Positions 34,858 to 43,826 of a stretch of DNA of 64,000 bases are shown here, piece by piece. Position 1 is the first letter of the stretch, and each line of letters opens with the position of its first letter. Made by a program: the position numbers and the translations under genes. The notes below the pieces were generated by a model, which was not told where the DNA came from, made no database searches, and saw only the letters and a program-made list of their open reading frames with translations. This DNA comes from DASXMT01 sp963755985 (GTDB taxonomy: Bacteria > Actinomycetota > Acidimicrobiia > Acidimicrobiales > RAAP-2), in the NCBI GenBank assembly GCA_963755985.1, contig CAVWLO010000004.1, positions 496,001 to 560,000 on the forward strand, in the 5' to 3' direction.

Positions 34858-35976
34858 ATGACCTTCTTCGGGCTCATCCTCCGCAACCTCTGGTCGAAGA
34901 AGGGGCGCTCAGCCGGACTGGCCTTCGCGGTCGCCATTGCCGTCATGGCCGTGGTCACTCTGGCTGTCACCAGCAGTGGGCTCGAACAGTCCGCCGCGGC
35001 CATCATGTCGGTGGGGAAGGCCGACTTCACGGTGGCCCAAAAGGGTGCCTCGGACACATTGAGCAGCACAATCGATCGTCAACAACTGGCTCGCATCGGC
35101 CAAACGCCTGGCGTGGCGAACGCCATTGGTGTGCTGGTCGAGACCGAGCGACTGAATGCCGACAATCCCGTGTTCATCGAGATCGGGATCAACCCCAGCG
35201 ATCTCGCCGGGTTCGGGGTGAACCTGGTACGGGGCCGCCCCTACTCGTCCACCGCTGGGCACGAGGTCATGCTGGGGTGGCGAGCGGCGGCCAACCTCGG
35301 GCTGCAAGTCGGAGACCGATTCGAAGGCAACGGCACCTGGAACACGGTGACAGGTATCTACTCGACCGGGAATTCCTTCGGGGACTCCGGGGCAATGTTC
35401 CCCCTCCCGGCCCTCCAGAGCTACAACCGGGTCGCCGGTCTGGTCACCCTGGCCTTCGTCAAGGTTCACCCGGGCAGCTCGGTTGCCTCGGTGACCTCGC
35501 GGATCGACTATGCCCAACCGGAGCTGACGACCATCAGTACCGCTTCAGAGTTCGGGAGGGCGGACCGGAACCTGGTGTACCTGCAGGCAGCCGTGAACGG
35601 GAGCACCGTTCTCGCCATCCTGATCGGAGCGGTCATTGTCGGAAACACCATGTTGTTGTCCCTGTTCGAGCGGACCCGCGAGTTCGGGCTGCTGCGGGCC
35701 ATCGGCTGGACCCGCCGACGCACCGTCGCCCTCCTGCTCGGGGAGAGTCTGCTCCTGGCTGTGCTCGGGGCGGCCCTCGGGGTCTGTCTGTCCTTTGTTG
35801 TCACCGCACTGCTCGCCGAGCTCCCGGCGCTCAAGGGCATCCTTCACCCGAACTTCACCGAGGGGGCGTTTTGGCGTGCGCTGTTCACTGCCTTGGTCAT
35901 GACCCTCATCGGTGCCCTCTACCCCACCACCCGGGCTGCTCTGTTGTCACCCCTCAAGGCGCTCAGTTATGAATGA
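34858..35976 (+). CDS. FtsX/MacB-type ABC permease
   Basis: 372 residues. One N-terminal helix (GLAFAVAIAVMAVVTLAVT) is followed by a large extracytoplasmic domain (about residues 45-230) and three C-terminal helices. The C-terminal FtsX domain has TREFGLLRAIGWTRRRTVAL, the coupling segment, and ends TTRAALLSPLKALSYE. Such permeases with a LolD/MacB ATPase perform mechanotransmission or lipoprotein and peptide export. It overlaps the ATPase gene by 8 bp. The start at 34858 follows GAGAGGGCGCCAGG. Confidence 0.88.
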   Translation: MTFFGLILRNLWSKKGRSAGLAFAVAIAVMAVVTLAVTSSGLEQSAAAIMSVGKADFTVAQKGASDTLSSTIDRQQLARIGQTPGVANAIGVLVETERLNADNPVFIEIGINPSDLAGFGVNLVRGRPYSSTAGHEVMLGWRAAANLGLQVGDRFEGNGTWNTVTGIYSTGNSFGDSGAMFPLPALQSYNRVAGLVTLAFVKVHPGSSVASVTSRIDYAQPELTTISTASEFGRADRNLVYLQAAVNGSTVLAILIGAVIVGNTMLLSLFERTREFGLLRAIGWTRRRTVALLLGESLLLAVLGAALGVCLSFVVTALLAELPALKGILHPNFTEGAFWRALFTALVMTLIGALYPTTRAALLSPLKALSYE

Positions 35977-36721
35977 GCCCGTCGATCCTCGGTTTGCCGT
36001 CGACGTCCGGGGGGTGAGCCGCACCTACCCTGGCGGGGTCACCGCCCTGGCTGACGTCGACCTCTCTGTGCGCTACGGCGAGACGGTTGCCATCACCGGT
36101 CCCTCGGGATGCGGGAAGTCAACGCTGCTCAACGTGCTTGCCGCCATCGACTCCCCACATTGCGGCACGGTGACGGTGGGCGGACAGGATCTGGCCCGGG
36201 TACGAGACCTCAGCGAGTACCGTCGCTACGAGGTCGGCCTGGTCTTTCAGTTCCACAACCTCCTGCCCCAACTTCCAGCCCTGTCCAATGTCGAACTCGC
36301 CATGTTCGGCGGCCACCGGTCTGCTCGGCAACGGAGAGCGAGAGCTCGGGAGCTGCTCGCCGCGGTCGATCTGGGCGACCGCGAGCATCGCCTACCCACC
36401 GAACTCTCCGGTGGCGAGCGGCAACGGGTGGCGATCGCCCGTGCCTTGGCCAACGAGCCCAAGGTTCTTCTAGCCGACGAGCCCACCGGCAGTCTCGACT
36501 CGGCTTCGACCGAGCGGTTTTTGACCCTGCTGGCGCACCTTGGCGATGCGGGGATGACCGTGGTCATGGTGACCCACGACTCCGAGGTGGCCGAGCATGC
36601 CCATCGCATTGTCGAAATGTGCGATGGCGCCATTGTGACTGACAAGACGGCACGATCGTCCGATATTCCGCCGCCAGACGGCTTTCGTCACCGAGACCAG
36701 GTGCGCCCTGGCGTGGGCTAG
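35969..36721 (+). CDS. MacB/LolD-type ABC ATPase
   Basis: 250 residues. Walker A GPSGCGKSTLLN, Q-loop LVFQFHNLLPQL, signature LSGGERQRVAIARAL, Walker B VLLADEPTGSLDS and switch VMVTHDSEVAEHA, all intact. It is translationally coupled to the FtsX-type permease upstream, forming a type VII ABC unit. No adjacent periplasmic adaptor is present, as is usual in Gram-positives. Confidence 0.92.
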   Translation: MNEPVDPRFAVDVRGVSRTYPGGVTALADVDLSVRYGETVAITGPSGCGKSTLLNVLAAIDSPHCGTVTVGGQDLARVRDLSEYRRYEVGLVFQFHNLLPQLPALSNVELAMFGGHRSARQRRARARELLAAVDLGDREHRLPTELSGGERQRVAIARALANEPKVLLADEPTGSLDSASTERFLTLLAHLGDAGMTVVMVTHDSEVAEHAHRIVEMCDGAIVTDKTARSSDIPPPDGFRHRDQVRPGVG

Positions 36722-36727
36722 TGGTCC

Positions 36728-36982
36728 CTACGCTTCGATGACAATCACGCCGGGATTGAGGCACAGGGCGCCGCCCAGCACGAGGTTCTCCCAGTCGTCG
36801 CGGACGCCCAGGGCCATCATGAATTCGTCGGGAATGGCCGGCCCCAGGCCAAATCCGATCTGATCGCTGCTTCGCACCATGGCCACCGCCACCTCGTGTG
36901 AGGACACTCGCGTCATGGAAGGGGTCGGTCCCGGAAAACGGTTCCAAGTGCCATAGGGACATCCTTCCTCATACGCGCCCAT
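36728..36982 (-). CDS. Small hypothetical protein (84 residues)
   Basis: Reads MGAYEEGCPYGTWNRFPG from an ATG at 36982 to DDWENLVLGGALCLNPGVIV and stop at 36728. Third codon positions are G/C-rich, as in real genes of this window, and the C-terminus stays clear of the downstream convergent gene, with 6 bp to spare. The same open frame continues far upstream through the WS/DGAT gene on the other strand, but that part is a shadow. No family recognised. Confidence 0.45.
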   Translation of the reverse strand: MGAYEEGCPYGTWNRFPGPTPSMTRVSSHEVAVAMVRSSDQIGFGLGPAIPDEFMMALGVRDDWENLVLGGALCLNPGVIVIEA

Positions 36983-37020
36983 CGAGCCATGCCCACTTGT
37001 ACCCGGCGGGGAGGCGCCAC

Positions 37021-37034
37021 GGGCAATGTGACCT
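37021..37034. promoter_or_regulatory. Weak DosR-like box H (GGGCAATGTGACCT)
   Basis: Imperfect match to the 14-bp pattern (A instead of C at position 5, G at one central W), 84-97 bp upstream of the first WS/DGAT gene. Its spacing is like that of the stronger boxes, and in mycobacteria the WS/DGAT gene tgs1 is a DosR target, which is why it is listed. Confidence 0.3.
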
Positions 37035-37117
37035 TCGACCCTCGTTCGGGCCGCGGGGAGCGAGCAGACTGCCATCATGGGTTCCGCGCCCTGGAGCCCA
37101 CCGTCCCAGGAGTATGC

Positions 37118-38530
37118 ATGTCCGACGGCACAGACAGGATCGGAGCACATCGGGATCGGCTGAGCGACGCGGACTCGGTGCTCTGGACTCTCGATCGCGA
37201 CCCGCTGTTGCGGTCGTCGATCACCGTGGTGGTGGTCTTCGACCGGGAACCTCCATTCGCAGAGGTTGTCAAGCGGTTCGACGCATTGTGCCGCCGGACC
37301 CACCGGTTCCGATCGACGGTTGTGTCGGCCCATGTGCCCTGGGACCGGCGTCACTGGAAAGTGGATCCACACTTCGACATCGGCACACACGTGCGGCATG
37401 TGCGCGCCGCCGATCCCGGTGACCTCAGGGCTGTACTCGACCTGGCCCAGGGAATGGCGCCGGTGGCATTTGACCCCACACGACCTCTGTGGGAGGCAAT
37501 CGCGGTGGATGGCGTCGGCGGCGGCAGGGCCGCGCTGATCATACGAGTCCATCATGCCGTCATCGACGGGGTGGGAGGCCTGCTGGTCGCAGCCACCATG
37601 ATGGACCGGGATCGCGCCGGAAACCCGTTGTTGGGCGAAGACAACGAACCGCAAGAGCACACAGACGTCCACCCTGGTCGTCCCGGGGCCGGGTCGCTCC
37701 TGGCCGGACTCGTCGACGTCCCCGGGCGCGCGGTCGGGGCCGCATGTCGGCTGGTCGCACACCCGACCGACTCGGCCAGCCGGTGGCTCGGCGCCCTCGG
37801 CGACGCAGGCCGACTCGTCAGCCCGTCGCCGCGGCCGTTGTCGCCGCTCATGACGGACCGGACCACCGTACGACGATACGACACCATCGAGCTCGGGACA
37901 GATCAGATGCACGGAGCGGCGGCGGCTGCCGGCCTGACCGTCAACGACCTGTTCGTTGCCGGAATTCTCCGTGGTCTTTCCCTCTACCACCGCCGACATG
38001 ACATCGACATCGAGAACGTGCGGGCGGTCATGCCGGTGAGCACCCGTCGCCCCGAGGATCCCCTGGAGTCGAACAGGTTTGTCCCGGTGCGGATCGTACT
38101 TCCGATCGGTCTGCCAGATGCCCTCGCCTATCTTCGCGCCGTCCCTGACATCCTGGCGAGATGGAAGCACTCGGACGCCTTGAACTCGAGCGAGTTCTTC
38201 AGTTTCGTCCTCGACCGGTTGCCGGCGTCAATGACAACTTGGGCGATGGCGACGATGCTCAAGGGCGTCGACTTCGTGGCCACCGACGTCCCCGGCCCCC
38301 CGAGCGAAGTGTACTTCGCCGGGGCCCGGATAGAGGCACTGTACGCCTTCGCTCCCACAGCGGGAGCCGCCCTGAACGTCTCCCTGGTGACCACCGCTGA
38401 TCGGCTCAACATCGGGCTCAACATCGATGTGGGAGCCATACCGGACCACGCCGTCGCGGTCACGTCCTTGACCGAAGGCTTCGCCGAGGTGATCGACGCG
38501 GCCATAGCATCGGCGGGGACAGTCGGATGA
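37118..38530 (+). CDS. WS/DGAT: wax ester synthase/diacylglycerol acyltransferase, copy 1
   Basis: 470 residues. The catalytic motif HHAVIDG (HHxxxDG) is at about residue 145. The C-terminal domain has VRAVMPVSTRRPEDPLESNR and VATDVPGPPSEVYFAGARI, the conserved NVPGP-type motif. It transfers an acyl group from acyl-CoA to diacylglycerol or a fatty alcohol and so makes storage triacylglycerol or wax ester at the membrane. The ATG at 37118 follows AGGAG; the open frame begins earlier at 36989 without family similarity. It overlaps the next gene, its paralogue, by an ATGA junction. Confidence 0.9.
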   Translation: MSDGTDRIGAHRDRLSDADSVLWTLDRDPLLRSSITVVVVFDREPPFAEVVKRFDALCRRTHRFRSTVVSAHVPWDRRHWKVDPHFDIGTHVRHVRAADPGDLRAVLDLAQGMAPVAFDPTRPLWEAIAVDGVGGGRAALIIRVHHAVIDGVGGLLVAATMMDRDRAGNPLLGEDNEPQEHTDVHPGRPGAGSLLAGLVDVPGRAVGAACRLVAHPTDSASRWLGALGDAGRLVSPSPRPLSPLMTDRTTVRRYDTIELGTDQMHGAAAAAGLTVNDLFVAGILRGLSLYHRRHDIDIENVRAVMPVSTRRPEDPLESNRFVPVRIVLPIGLPDALAYLRAVPDILARWKHSDALNSSEFFSFVLDRLPASMTTWAMATMLKGVDFVATDVPGPPSEVYFAGARIEALYAFAPTAGAALNVSLVTTADRLNIGLNIDVGAIPDHAVAVTSLTEGFAEVIDAAIASAGTVG

Positions 38531-39942
38531 GCCGGCCATGTGCCTTGTCCCCCCTCGAGTCGGGCTTCTTGCAGGTCGAGAGTCCACGGACCCCGATGCA
38601 CATGGGGACGCTCGGCATCTTCGAGGGCCCACCACTGCACGACACTCGGGGACACCTGCGCCTCGAGGACGTCCGGAACCGCATCGAGGGGCGCCTCGAC
38701 CTCGTTCCGAAGCTGCGGCGCCGAATCCAAGGGCCAGTGCTGCCGGGCGCACCTCCGGTGTGGATCGACGACCCCCATTTCGACATCGCCCATCATGTCG
38801 AGGTGCGACGCCTGAGCCGTCCGGGAAGCAATGAGCAGCTCTGGGAGGAGTGCAACCAGTTGATGGGTCAGCCTCTCGACCGGGCCTGGCCCCTCTGGCA
38901 TTTCTGCGTCATCGACGGGCTGGCCGACCAGCGGGTTGCCGTGGTTGCCCGGATCCACCATGCCCTGGCCGACGGCTTGGCCGGCGTCGAAATAGGCACA
39001 CTCTTGTTCGACATCGATACTGAGCCCGTGTCCGCCCCCGCGGCCAACCGGGAGACCAGCCAGGCCTGGCACCCGGAGGCCCCGCCCGCCCTCGCCATCA
39101 GAGCCGTACAGGATCTCGATCGGTTGAGCGCGATTGGTTGCCGCTGGATGGAGCGGGGAGGGCGAGCAGGCCGCCACCCACTCCGGACAGGGCGGGGTGC
39201 CGCCCGTTTAGGCGGTGCCTTCGCCGCGCTTGCCCGTTCGGGCCTGCTTCGACCGGCCACATCGCTGAATCGCGCTATCGGATCCGAGCGGCTGGGGCTC
39301 GGCGTGCGGGTACCGCTCAATAGCCTGCACACGACGGCCCACGCCTTGGGTGTCACCCTCAATGAGATCGTGCTCACTGCAGTCGGTGGTGGAATAGCGC
39401 GGCTCCTCGAGCAACGGGGGGAGGCTCGGCCCCCTGACATCCAGGTGCTGGTCCCCGTCGGTCTCGAGCCCGACCACCGGGAGTCGCTCGACAATCGCGT
39501 CTCCGCGTGGTTCGTGCGAGTGCCCCTTGAGCCGGCAGACCCGTTGGATCGGCTTCACTCGGTGTCGCGATCGAGCAGCCGAGCCCGCGTGCACCATGAG
39601 GAGCTAGCCGCTGAAGCGGCGCTCGATCTGACCTCGGCCGCTCCGCAACAGGTCATCAAGTGCGTTGCACAGCTGATCAACCACCAACCGCTGTTCAACC
39701 TGGTCGTCACCAATGTTCCCGGACCGTCCGATCCGCTCTACTTGTTGCGTGCGGCGATGGTGGAGGTGTATCCGTTCGTGCCTCTGGCCGGAAACCTCAC
39801 CATTGGGGTCGCAGCCATGTCCTACGACGATTATCTCAGTTTCGGCATCCTGGCCGACCTGATCACGTGTCCCGATGCAGCGAACTTCGCTCGTGGCTTG
39901 CAGGACGATCTGGAGTCCCTGGCCCCCCAGACGCATCGGTAG
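38527..39942 (+). CDS. WS/DGAT: wax ester synthase/diacylglycerol acyltransferase, copy 2
   Basis: 471 residues, typical length. It starts PLESGFLQVESPRTPMHMGT, the classical N-terminal pattern of the family. The active site is HHALADG near residue 145, and LNEIVLTAVGGGIARLLEQR and LVVTNVPGPSDPLYLLRAAM are conserved in the C-terminal domain. It is clearly divergent from copy 1, so the two may differ in substrate or form a heterodimer. Translationally coupled to copy 1 and followed by a GC-rich hairpin. Confidence 0.92.
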   Translation: MSRPCALSPLESGFLQVESPRTPMHMGTLGIFEGPPLHDTRGHLRLEDVRNRIEGRLDLVPKLRRRIQGPVLPGAPPVWIDDPHFDIAHHVEVRRLSRPGSNEQLWEECNQLMGQPLDRAWPLWHFCVIDGLADQRVAVVARIHHALADGLAGVEIGTLLFDIDTEPVSAPAANRETSQAWHPEAPPALAIRAVQDLDRLSAIGCRWMERGGRAGRHPLRTGRGAARLGGAFAALARSGLLRPATSLNRAIGSERLGLGVRVPLNSLHTTAHALGVTLNEIVLTAVGGGIARLLEQRGEARPPDIQVLVPVGLEPDHRESLDNRVSAWFVRVPLEPADPLDRLHSVSRSSSRARVHHEELAAEAALDLTSAAPQQVIKCVAQLINHQPLFNLVVTNVPGPSDPLYLLRAAMVEVYPFVPLAGNLTIGVAAMSYDDYLSFGILADLITCPDAANFARGLQDDLESLAPQTHR

Positions 39943-39950
39943 CGAACCCT

Positions 39951-39967
39951 CCCCCGCGTCGCGGGGG
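39951..39967 (+). terminator. GC-rich hairpin after the WS/DGAT pair
   Basis: Seven-bp perfect stem CCCCCGC/GCGGGGG with a 3-nt loop, 8 nt after the stop of the second WS/DGAT gene. No T-run follows, so it may act as an actinobacterial-style I-shaped terminator or a 3'-end stabiliser. Confidence 0.5.
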
Positions 39968-40132
39968 CGGCTCAGATCCCTCCCGACCTTCCATTGAGCC
40001 TCACTGGCGCTGGGCCTTTTGAGCGGACAGAGCTTGATGGCCGACCATTGGGGGGTTACCCGGCGCTGCTCGGCCTGGCGATCGCCTGGGAGGCATCGGC
40101 GCGAAGAAGCCCGCGGTCTGGCTTGAAACGCC

Positions 40133-40933
40133 TCAGGCTCCGCAGTTCTCCTTCGGGCCCGGCGTGGGCAGGGCATTGACGGCATCGAGGTTGACAGCCG
40201 TGCACCACTGCAGCCAGGCCAGGCTGGCCGGCCCGAGGCGGTCGCAGACCCAGTCCCAATGGAGCGACACGACATCCCCCGGCGCGACCATCGGCGCGAG
40301 GCCCACTCCGTCGAGGCTGAGGTGGGCCACCTCGCTGTGCACCGGACCGAGCACCAGGCGGGACCTCTCGAACGCCAGGGTCCGGTTGCGCACGGTGACC
40401 AGGTCCCCCGAGACATCCTCGACGACGCCCCAGCGGATCCGGCAGCGATCGAGCACCGTAAGTGGCGCGCCCTCTGTGCCGGCGCGCAACAGCCGGAGCC
40501 AGGGGTATACGGCGAAGACGTGGAAGCTGTGATGGCTGACCCCTCCCAGCGGAAGGGCAGCGGCCATCGCATCGAGGCGTCTACCGGAGCGATGTTCGAA
40601 CCGGTCGCCGAGCGCGGTGAGGGAACTGGCCGGGACGCGCCCGAGCAACCCGTTGCCCACCCAATAGGCCTCGACCACCCTGGTGTCCAGCGGGTCCCTG
40701 ATGCCGTTGCAGCCGGCAATGAGCTCGAGGTAGGGCCATGCCCCGGTGAACTCGGTGGCGAGACGGGAGAGCTCATCGAGGTCGGCGCCCCCTGCCGCGC
40801 CGTCGAGGAGAGAACCGGAGTCGGCCGGGCCGCAGTAGCCGAGCTCGTTGGGAGGATACGCGTACCGGGCGAAGAGGAGGGGGCCCGGCGTCGCGCTGCT
40901 CCCCGTCGGTGCCGAGGCGCTGCCTGAGCTCAA
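40133..40933 (-). CDS. DUF6390-like protein of the hydrogenase operon
   Basis: 266 residues. FARYAYPPNELGYCGPADSG, then YLELIAGCNGIRDPLDTRVV and VSHHSFHVFAVYPWLRLLRA are strongly conserved-looking segments that I associate with uncharacterised proteins found next to [NiFe] hydrogenase genes (DUF6390 in my recollection). It is the last gene of the leftward hydrogenase unit, 58 bp after hypC. A role in cofactor insertion, assembly or electron transfer is inferred from position only. The Cys and His residues could bind metal. Confidence 0.6.
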   Translation of the reverse strand: MSSGSASAPTGSSATPGPLLFARYAYPPNELGYCGPADSGSLLDGAAGGADLDELSRLATEFTGAWPYLELIAGCNGIRDPLDTRVVEAYWVGNGLLGRVPASSLTALGDRFEHRSGRRLDAMAAALPLGGVSHHSFHVFAVYPWLRLLRAGTEGAPLTVLDRCRIRWGVVEDVSGDLVTVRNRTLAFERSRLVLGPVHSEVAHLSLDGVGLAPMVAPGDVVSLHWDWVCDRLGPASLAWLQWCTAVNLDAVNALPTPGPKENCGA

Positions 40934-40991
40934 GCCGGCCCCCGTTGGGGATCACGCAACATGACGATGGCCCGGGGCAGGAAGGGAGCAC

Positions 40992-41222
40992 TCATTCGCG
41001 TTCGGCCGCCCGGACATCAGCGACCACCGACTCGGCCTCGCTCCTATCGACTCGGTCGATGGCGTAGCCGCTGTGGACGACCAGCCAGTCGCCAGGGTCC
41101 GGCGCCGGGCTGTCCAAAGCCAGCAATGACACACGGTGCCGGTTCCCGTCGATGTCCTCGGCCACGACGGCGCCCTCCCCGGCCGGCCCGACCACCCGGT
41201 GCAAGCGGCTGGTGCACATCAT
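40992..41222 (-). CDS. hypC: HypC/HupF-family hydrogenase maturation chaperone
   Basis: About 76 residues. The conserved N-terminal cysteine follows the initiator (MCTSRLHRVVG), as needed for binding the HypD/Fe(CN)2CO intermediate. DIDGNRHRVSLLALD and PGDWLVVHSGYAIDRVD are the typical HypC beta-barrel motifs. Start could be ATG 41222 or, more in keeping with the essential Cys2, ATG 41219. It overlaps the protease stop. HypA, B, D, E and F are not in the window, so they must be encoded elsewhere. Confidence 0.88.
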   Translation of the reverse strand: MMCTSRLHRVVGPAGEGAVVAEDIDGNRHRVSLLALDSPAPDPGDWLVVHSGYAIDRVDRSEAESVVADVRAAERE

Positions 41223-41713
41223 CCGACCTCCTCGATCAGCTCCAGCACGTGGCGGGTGGCATGGGGCACGGCCCGACCTACCGCAGGGGTCAATCCCGTT
41301 CCCTGACCGAAGTCGTCACCCTCGATCCCCACCACCACCACCCGTCGGGGGGCACTGTCAACGGCCCGGGCAAGCCGGAGCGCCCCGGCCAGGCCGATCC
41401 CGTGGGTGCTGGTGGTGCCGGGCGCTCCCCCGGCGGGCCCTCGGTCGGGGGCCTCGGTCAGCTCTATGACCTGGACCGTCCCCGGCTCGGCTCCTGAGTG
41501 CACGGCATCGATCACGATAGCCAGGTCGGCCCCGTCCCAAAGGCCAAGGAGGTCGAGCGGTTCGGCAATCGGTCCGAGGTGGGCGATGTCCGTTCGGCTT
41601 CGAGACACCGCATCGGCAACGACCGGACCTGCGCCATCGTCGCGTCGGTACTCGCTGCCCATCCCGACCACGACGACCCGGTGGTCCGAGCCGAGGGCTC
41701 CCGCGCCGCTCAC
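41219..41713 (-). CDS. [NiFe] hydrogenase maturation protease (HyaD/HycI type)
   Basis: 164 residues. VVVVGMGSEYRRDDGAGPVV is the N-terminal motif with the first nickel-sensing acidic residue. AIVIDAVHSGAEPGTV gives the second and STHGIGLAGALRLA the conserved histidine. It removes the C-terminal peptide of the hydrogenase large subunit once nickel is inserted. The start is GTG 41713, overlapping the large-subunit stop as GTGA. Confidence 0.9.
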   Translation of the reverse strand: MSGAGALGSDHRVVVVGMGSEYRRDDGAGPVVADAVSRSRTDIAHLGPIAEPLDLLGLWDGADLAIVIDAVHSGAEPGTVQVIELTEAPDRGPAGGAPGTTSTHGIGLAGALRLARAVDSAPRRVVVVGIEGDDFGQGTGLTPAVGRAVPHATRHVLELIEEVG

Positions 41714-43014
41714 CTCCGAACCACGGTCACGTCGAGAAAGTGGGCGGCACACGAGATGCAGGGGTCGTGATTGCGCACCGCCTGCTCGCAACGCCACGCC
41801 AGCTGTTCGTCGGGAAGGTCCAGTGCCGCCTGGGCCACACGACGGAGGTCCGCCTCGATCGTCAGCTGGTTCTGCGACGTGGGCGGCACGATCCGCGCTG
41901 TCCGAATCAGCCCGGCGTCATCGAGCCCATAGCGGTGGAAGAGCAGGCCGCGGGGAGCTTCGGTCGCGCCGGTGCCGGTTCCGGCCCGCGGCCCCACCTC
42001 GGCGGCGGGAGGGTCGGGAGGCTCGTACCGGTCGACGAGTCGCAGGGCCTCGTCGCAGGCAAAGGCCAGCTCCACGGCGCGGACGACGATGCTCTGGAAC
42101 GGGTTGGTGCACACAGGCCCGAGGCCGGCATCAGCTGCGGCCTGGCGGGCCACCTCGGGAAGCTCGTTGGCATTGAGCGCGTACCGGGCCAGCGGGCCGG
42201 TGAGGTAGTCGAGCCGGCCGTCAAGCCGGGCGTGGAGGGCAGTGGACCTGGCCACCTGGTCCTCGACGACCCGGTCGGCAAACTCGGCTGGGCTGACATC
42301 GAGTCCGTCGGACGATGCCACGCGGCCGGACTCGATCGGGTACCGCCCGGTCTGGCGGAGAGACACGAATCGATAGGACCCGTCGACGTCGGGAAACTCG
42401 AAGCCCCCCACCCATGCGATCGTGACCAAGGCCTCATCGCGGGCCCGGCGCAGCGGCTCGGCCAGTGCGGCGATCTCTCCCATGGTGGGAGCACGGTAAA
42501 ACCCACCGACCTTGACGTTGACCGGATGGATGGCCCGCCCCCCGACAGTCTCCATGACCAGGTTCCCGGTTCGCTTGATGCTGAGCCCACGTGCCACCGC
42601 CTCCCGGTCCCGTTCGGCCAGTTCGACCGCGTCGGCACACCCGAGGAAATCCGGAGCGTGGAGCAGGTAGATATGGAGGGCGTGGCTCTGGATCCACTCG
42701 CCGCAGTAGAGGAGGCGACGCAGGGCCGAGACCCGGCTGTCGACGCTGACCTCGCACGCGTCCTCCACAGTGGAACAAGCGCTCATCTGATAGGCCACCG
42801 GGCAGATCCCGCAGATGCGCGCCGTGATGTCGGGCGCCTCGGTCGCTCGCCTTCCCGACAACATCGCCTCGAAGAAGCGGGGCGGTTCGAAGATGGTCAG
42901 GTCGACGTCGGCCACAACGCCATCTCGAACGTCGACCCGGAGCGACCCCTCTCCCTCGACCCGGGAAAGTCCGCCGACGGCGATGGTGCGGTGGGGTCCC
43001 GATCCGTGGGTCAT
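41710..43014 (-). CDS. [NiFe] hydrogenase large (alpha) subunit, group 3b-like
   Basis: 434 residues. The two nickel-binding CxxC pairs are intact: ARICGICPVAYQMSA near residue 65 and NHDPCISCAAHFLDV at the C-terminus, the latter followed by a short tail that ends VTVVRR, the likely protease-cleaved peptide. Other family features are LSRVEGEGSLRVDV at the N-terminus and GRAIHPVNVKVGGF. Partner genes place it in the bidirectional NAD(P)-linked group 3b (sulfhydrogenase, HydA-like). It evolves or oxidises H2 with NADPH as redox partner. ATGA overlap with the small-subunit gene. Confidence 0.93.
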   Translation of the reverse strand: MTHGSGPHRTIAVGGLSRVEGEGSLRVDVRDGVVADVDLTIFEPPRFFEAMLSGRRATEAPDITARICGICPVAYQMSACSTVEDACEVSVDSRVSALRRLLYCGEWIQSHALHIYLLHAPDFLGCADAVELAERDREAVARGLSIKRTGNLVMETVGGRAIHPVNVKVGGFYRAPTMGEIAALAEPLRRARDEALVTIAWVGGFEFPDVDGSYRFVSLRQTGRYPIESGRVASSDGLDVSPAEFADRVVEDQVARSTALHARLDGRLDYLTGPLARYALNANELPEVARQAAADAGLGPVCTNPFQSIVVRAVELAFACDEALRLVDRYEPPDPPAAEVGPRAGTGTGATEAPRGLLFHRYGLDDAGLIRTARIVPPTSQNQLTIEADLRRVAQAALDLPDEQLAWRCEQAVRNHDPCISCAAHFLDVTVVRR

Positions 43015-43826
43015 GTCGGCTCCACCTGGTCCTTCGACTGAGCCTCTCCGATCCCGGCCAGGGTAGCGGCCTCGTCGCCGAATACCGGGTTGCCGACGTA
43101 GAACGTGGCGAAGAGCCGGGAGGCGTCGACCGGTGCCATGCCCTGGCTCAACAGCCGGTCGGCCAGGGCTCTGGGGTTGGCTCCCTCGGACGGCCCGAAG
43201 CACCCGTAGCAGCCCCGGTCGACCGAGGGGCAGAGAGCCCCACAGCCCGCTCGGGTCACCGGACCGAGGCAGGCAATGCCCCCTTTGACGAGCAGGCACG
43301 TGGTGCCGCGTCCCTTGCACTCCTGGCACACCGAGTGGCTCGGGATGGCGGGCTTGCGTCCCGCCAGCTCGGAGGTGATGACGTCGAGGAGCTGGCGTCG
43401 ATCGATGGGGCAACCTTGCAGCTCAAGGTCCACAGGAACATGGGCGGAGATGGGCGTCGAGGTGGACAGGGACGAGATGTACTCCGGGTGGGCATAGACG
43501 GTCCGCACATAGGCGCCGTCCTCGGTGGAGTTGCGCAGCGCCTGGATGCCACCCGCCGTGGCACACGCACCGATGGTGACCAGCCGCCGTGACGAGCGGC
43601 GGATCTCCTGGATACGATCGGCATCCGACTCGGTGGTGATCGAGCCCTCGACCAACGAGAGGTCATAGGGACCCGCGATGGCGGCCCGCGACATCTCGGT
43701 GAAATGGGCGATCCTGACTGCGCCGGCCACTGCCAGCAGCTCGTCCTCGCAGTCGAGGAGGCTCAGCTGACAGCCGTCGCACGAGGCGAACTTCCAGACG
43801 GCCAAGCTGGGCCGGACATCGGTCAT
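43011..43826 (-). CDS. [NiFe] hydrogenase small (delta) subunit
   Basis: 271 residues. It starts VWKFASCDGCQLSLLDCEDE, the proximal FeS-cluster motif CxxC. VTIGACATAGGIQALRN and LELQGCPIDRRQLLD, then CQECKGRGTTC, CLGPVTRAGCGALCP and RGCYGCFGPSEGANP, provide the cysteines for three 4Fe-4S clusters. It conducts electrons from the nickel site to the flavoprotein subunit. It overlaps its two neighbours by ATGA junctions. Confidence 0.93.
   Translation of the reverse strand: MTDVRPSLAVWKFASCDGCQLSLLDCEDELLAVAGAVRIAHFTEMSRAAIAGPYDLSLVEGSITTESDADRIQEIRRSSRRLVTIGACATAGGIQALRNSTEDGAYVRTVYAHPEYISSLSTSTPISAHVPVDLELQGCPIDRRQLLDVITSELAGRKPAIPSHSVCQECKGRGTTCLLVKGGIACLGPVTRAGCGALCPSVDRGCYGCFGPSEGANPRALADRLLSQGMAPVDASRLFATFYVGNPVFGDEAATLAGIGEAQSKDQVEPT

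Noticed and set aside
36983..38170. Long minus-strand open frame (part of a 480-codon frame) opposite the first WS/DGAT gene
   Set aside because: It is an antisense shadow of a gene with intact catalytic motifs; only the last 84 codons, outside the WS/DGAT gene, look protein-like and are reported separately.
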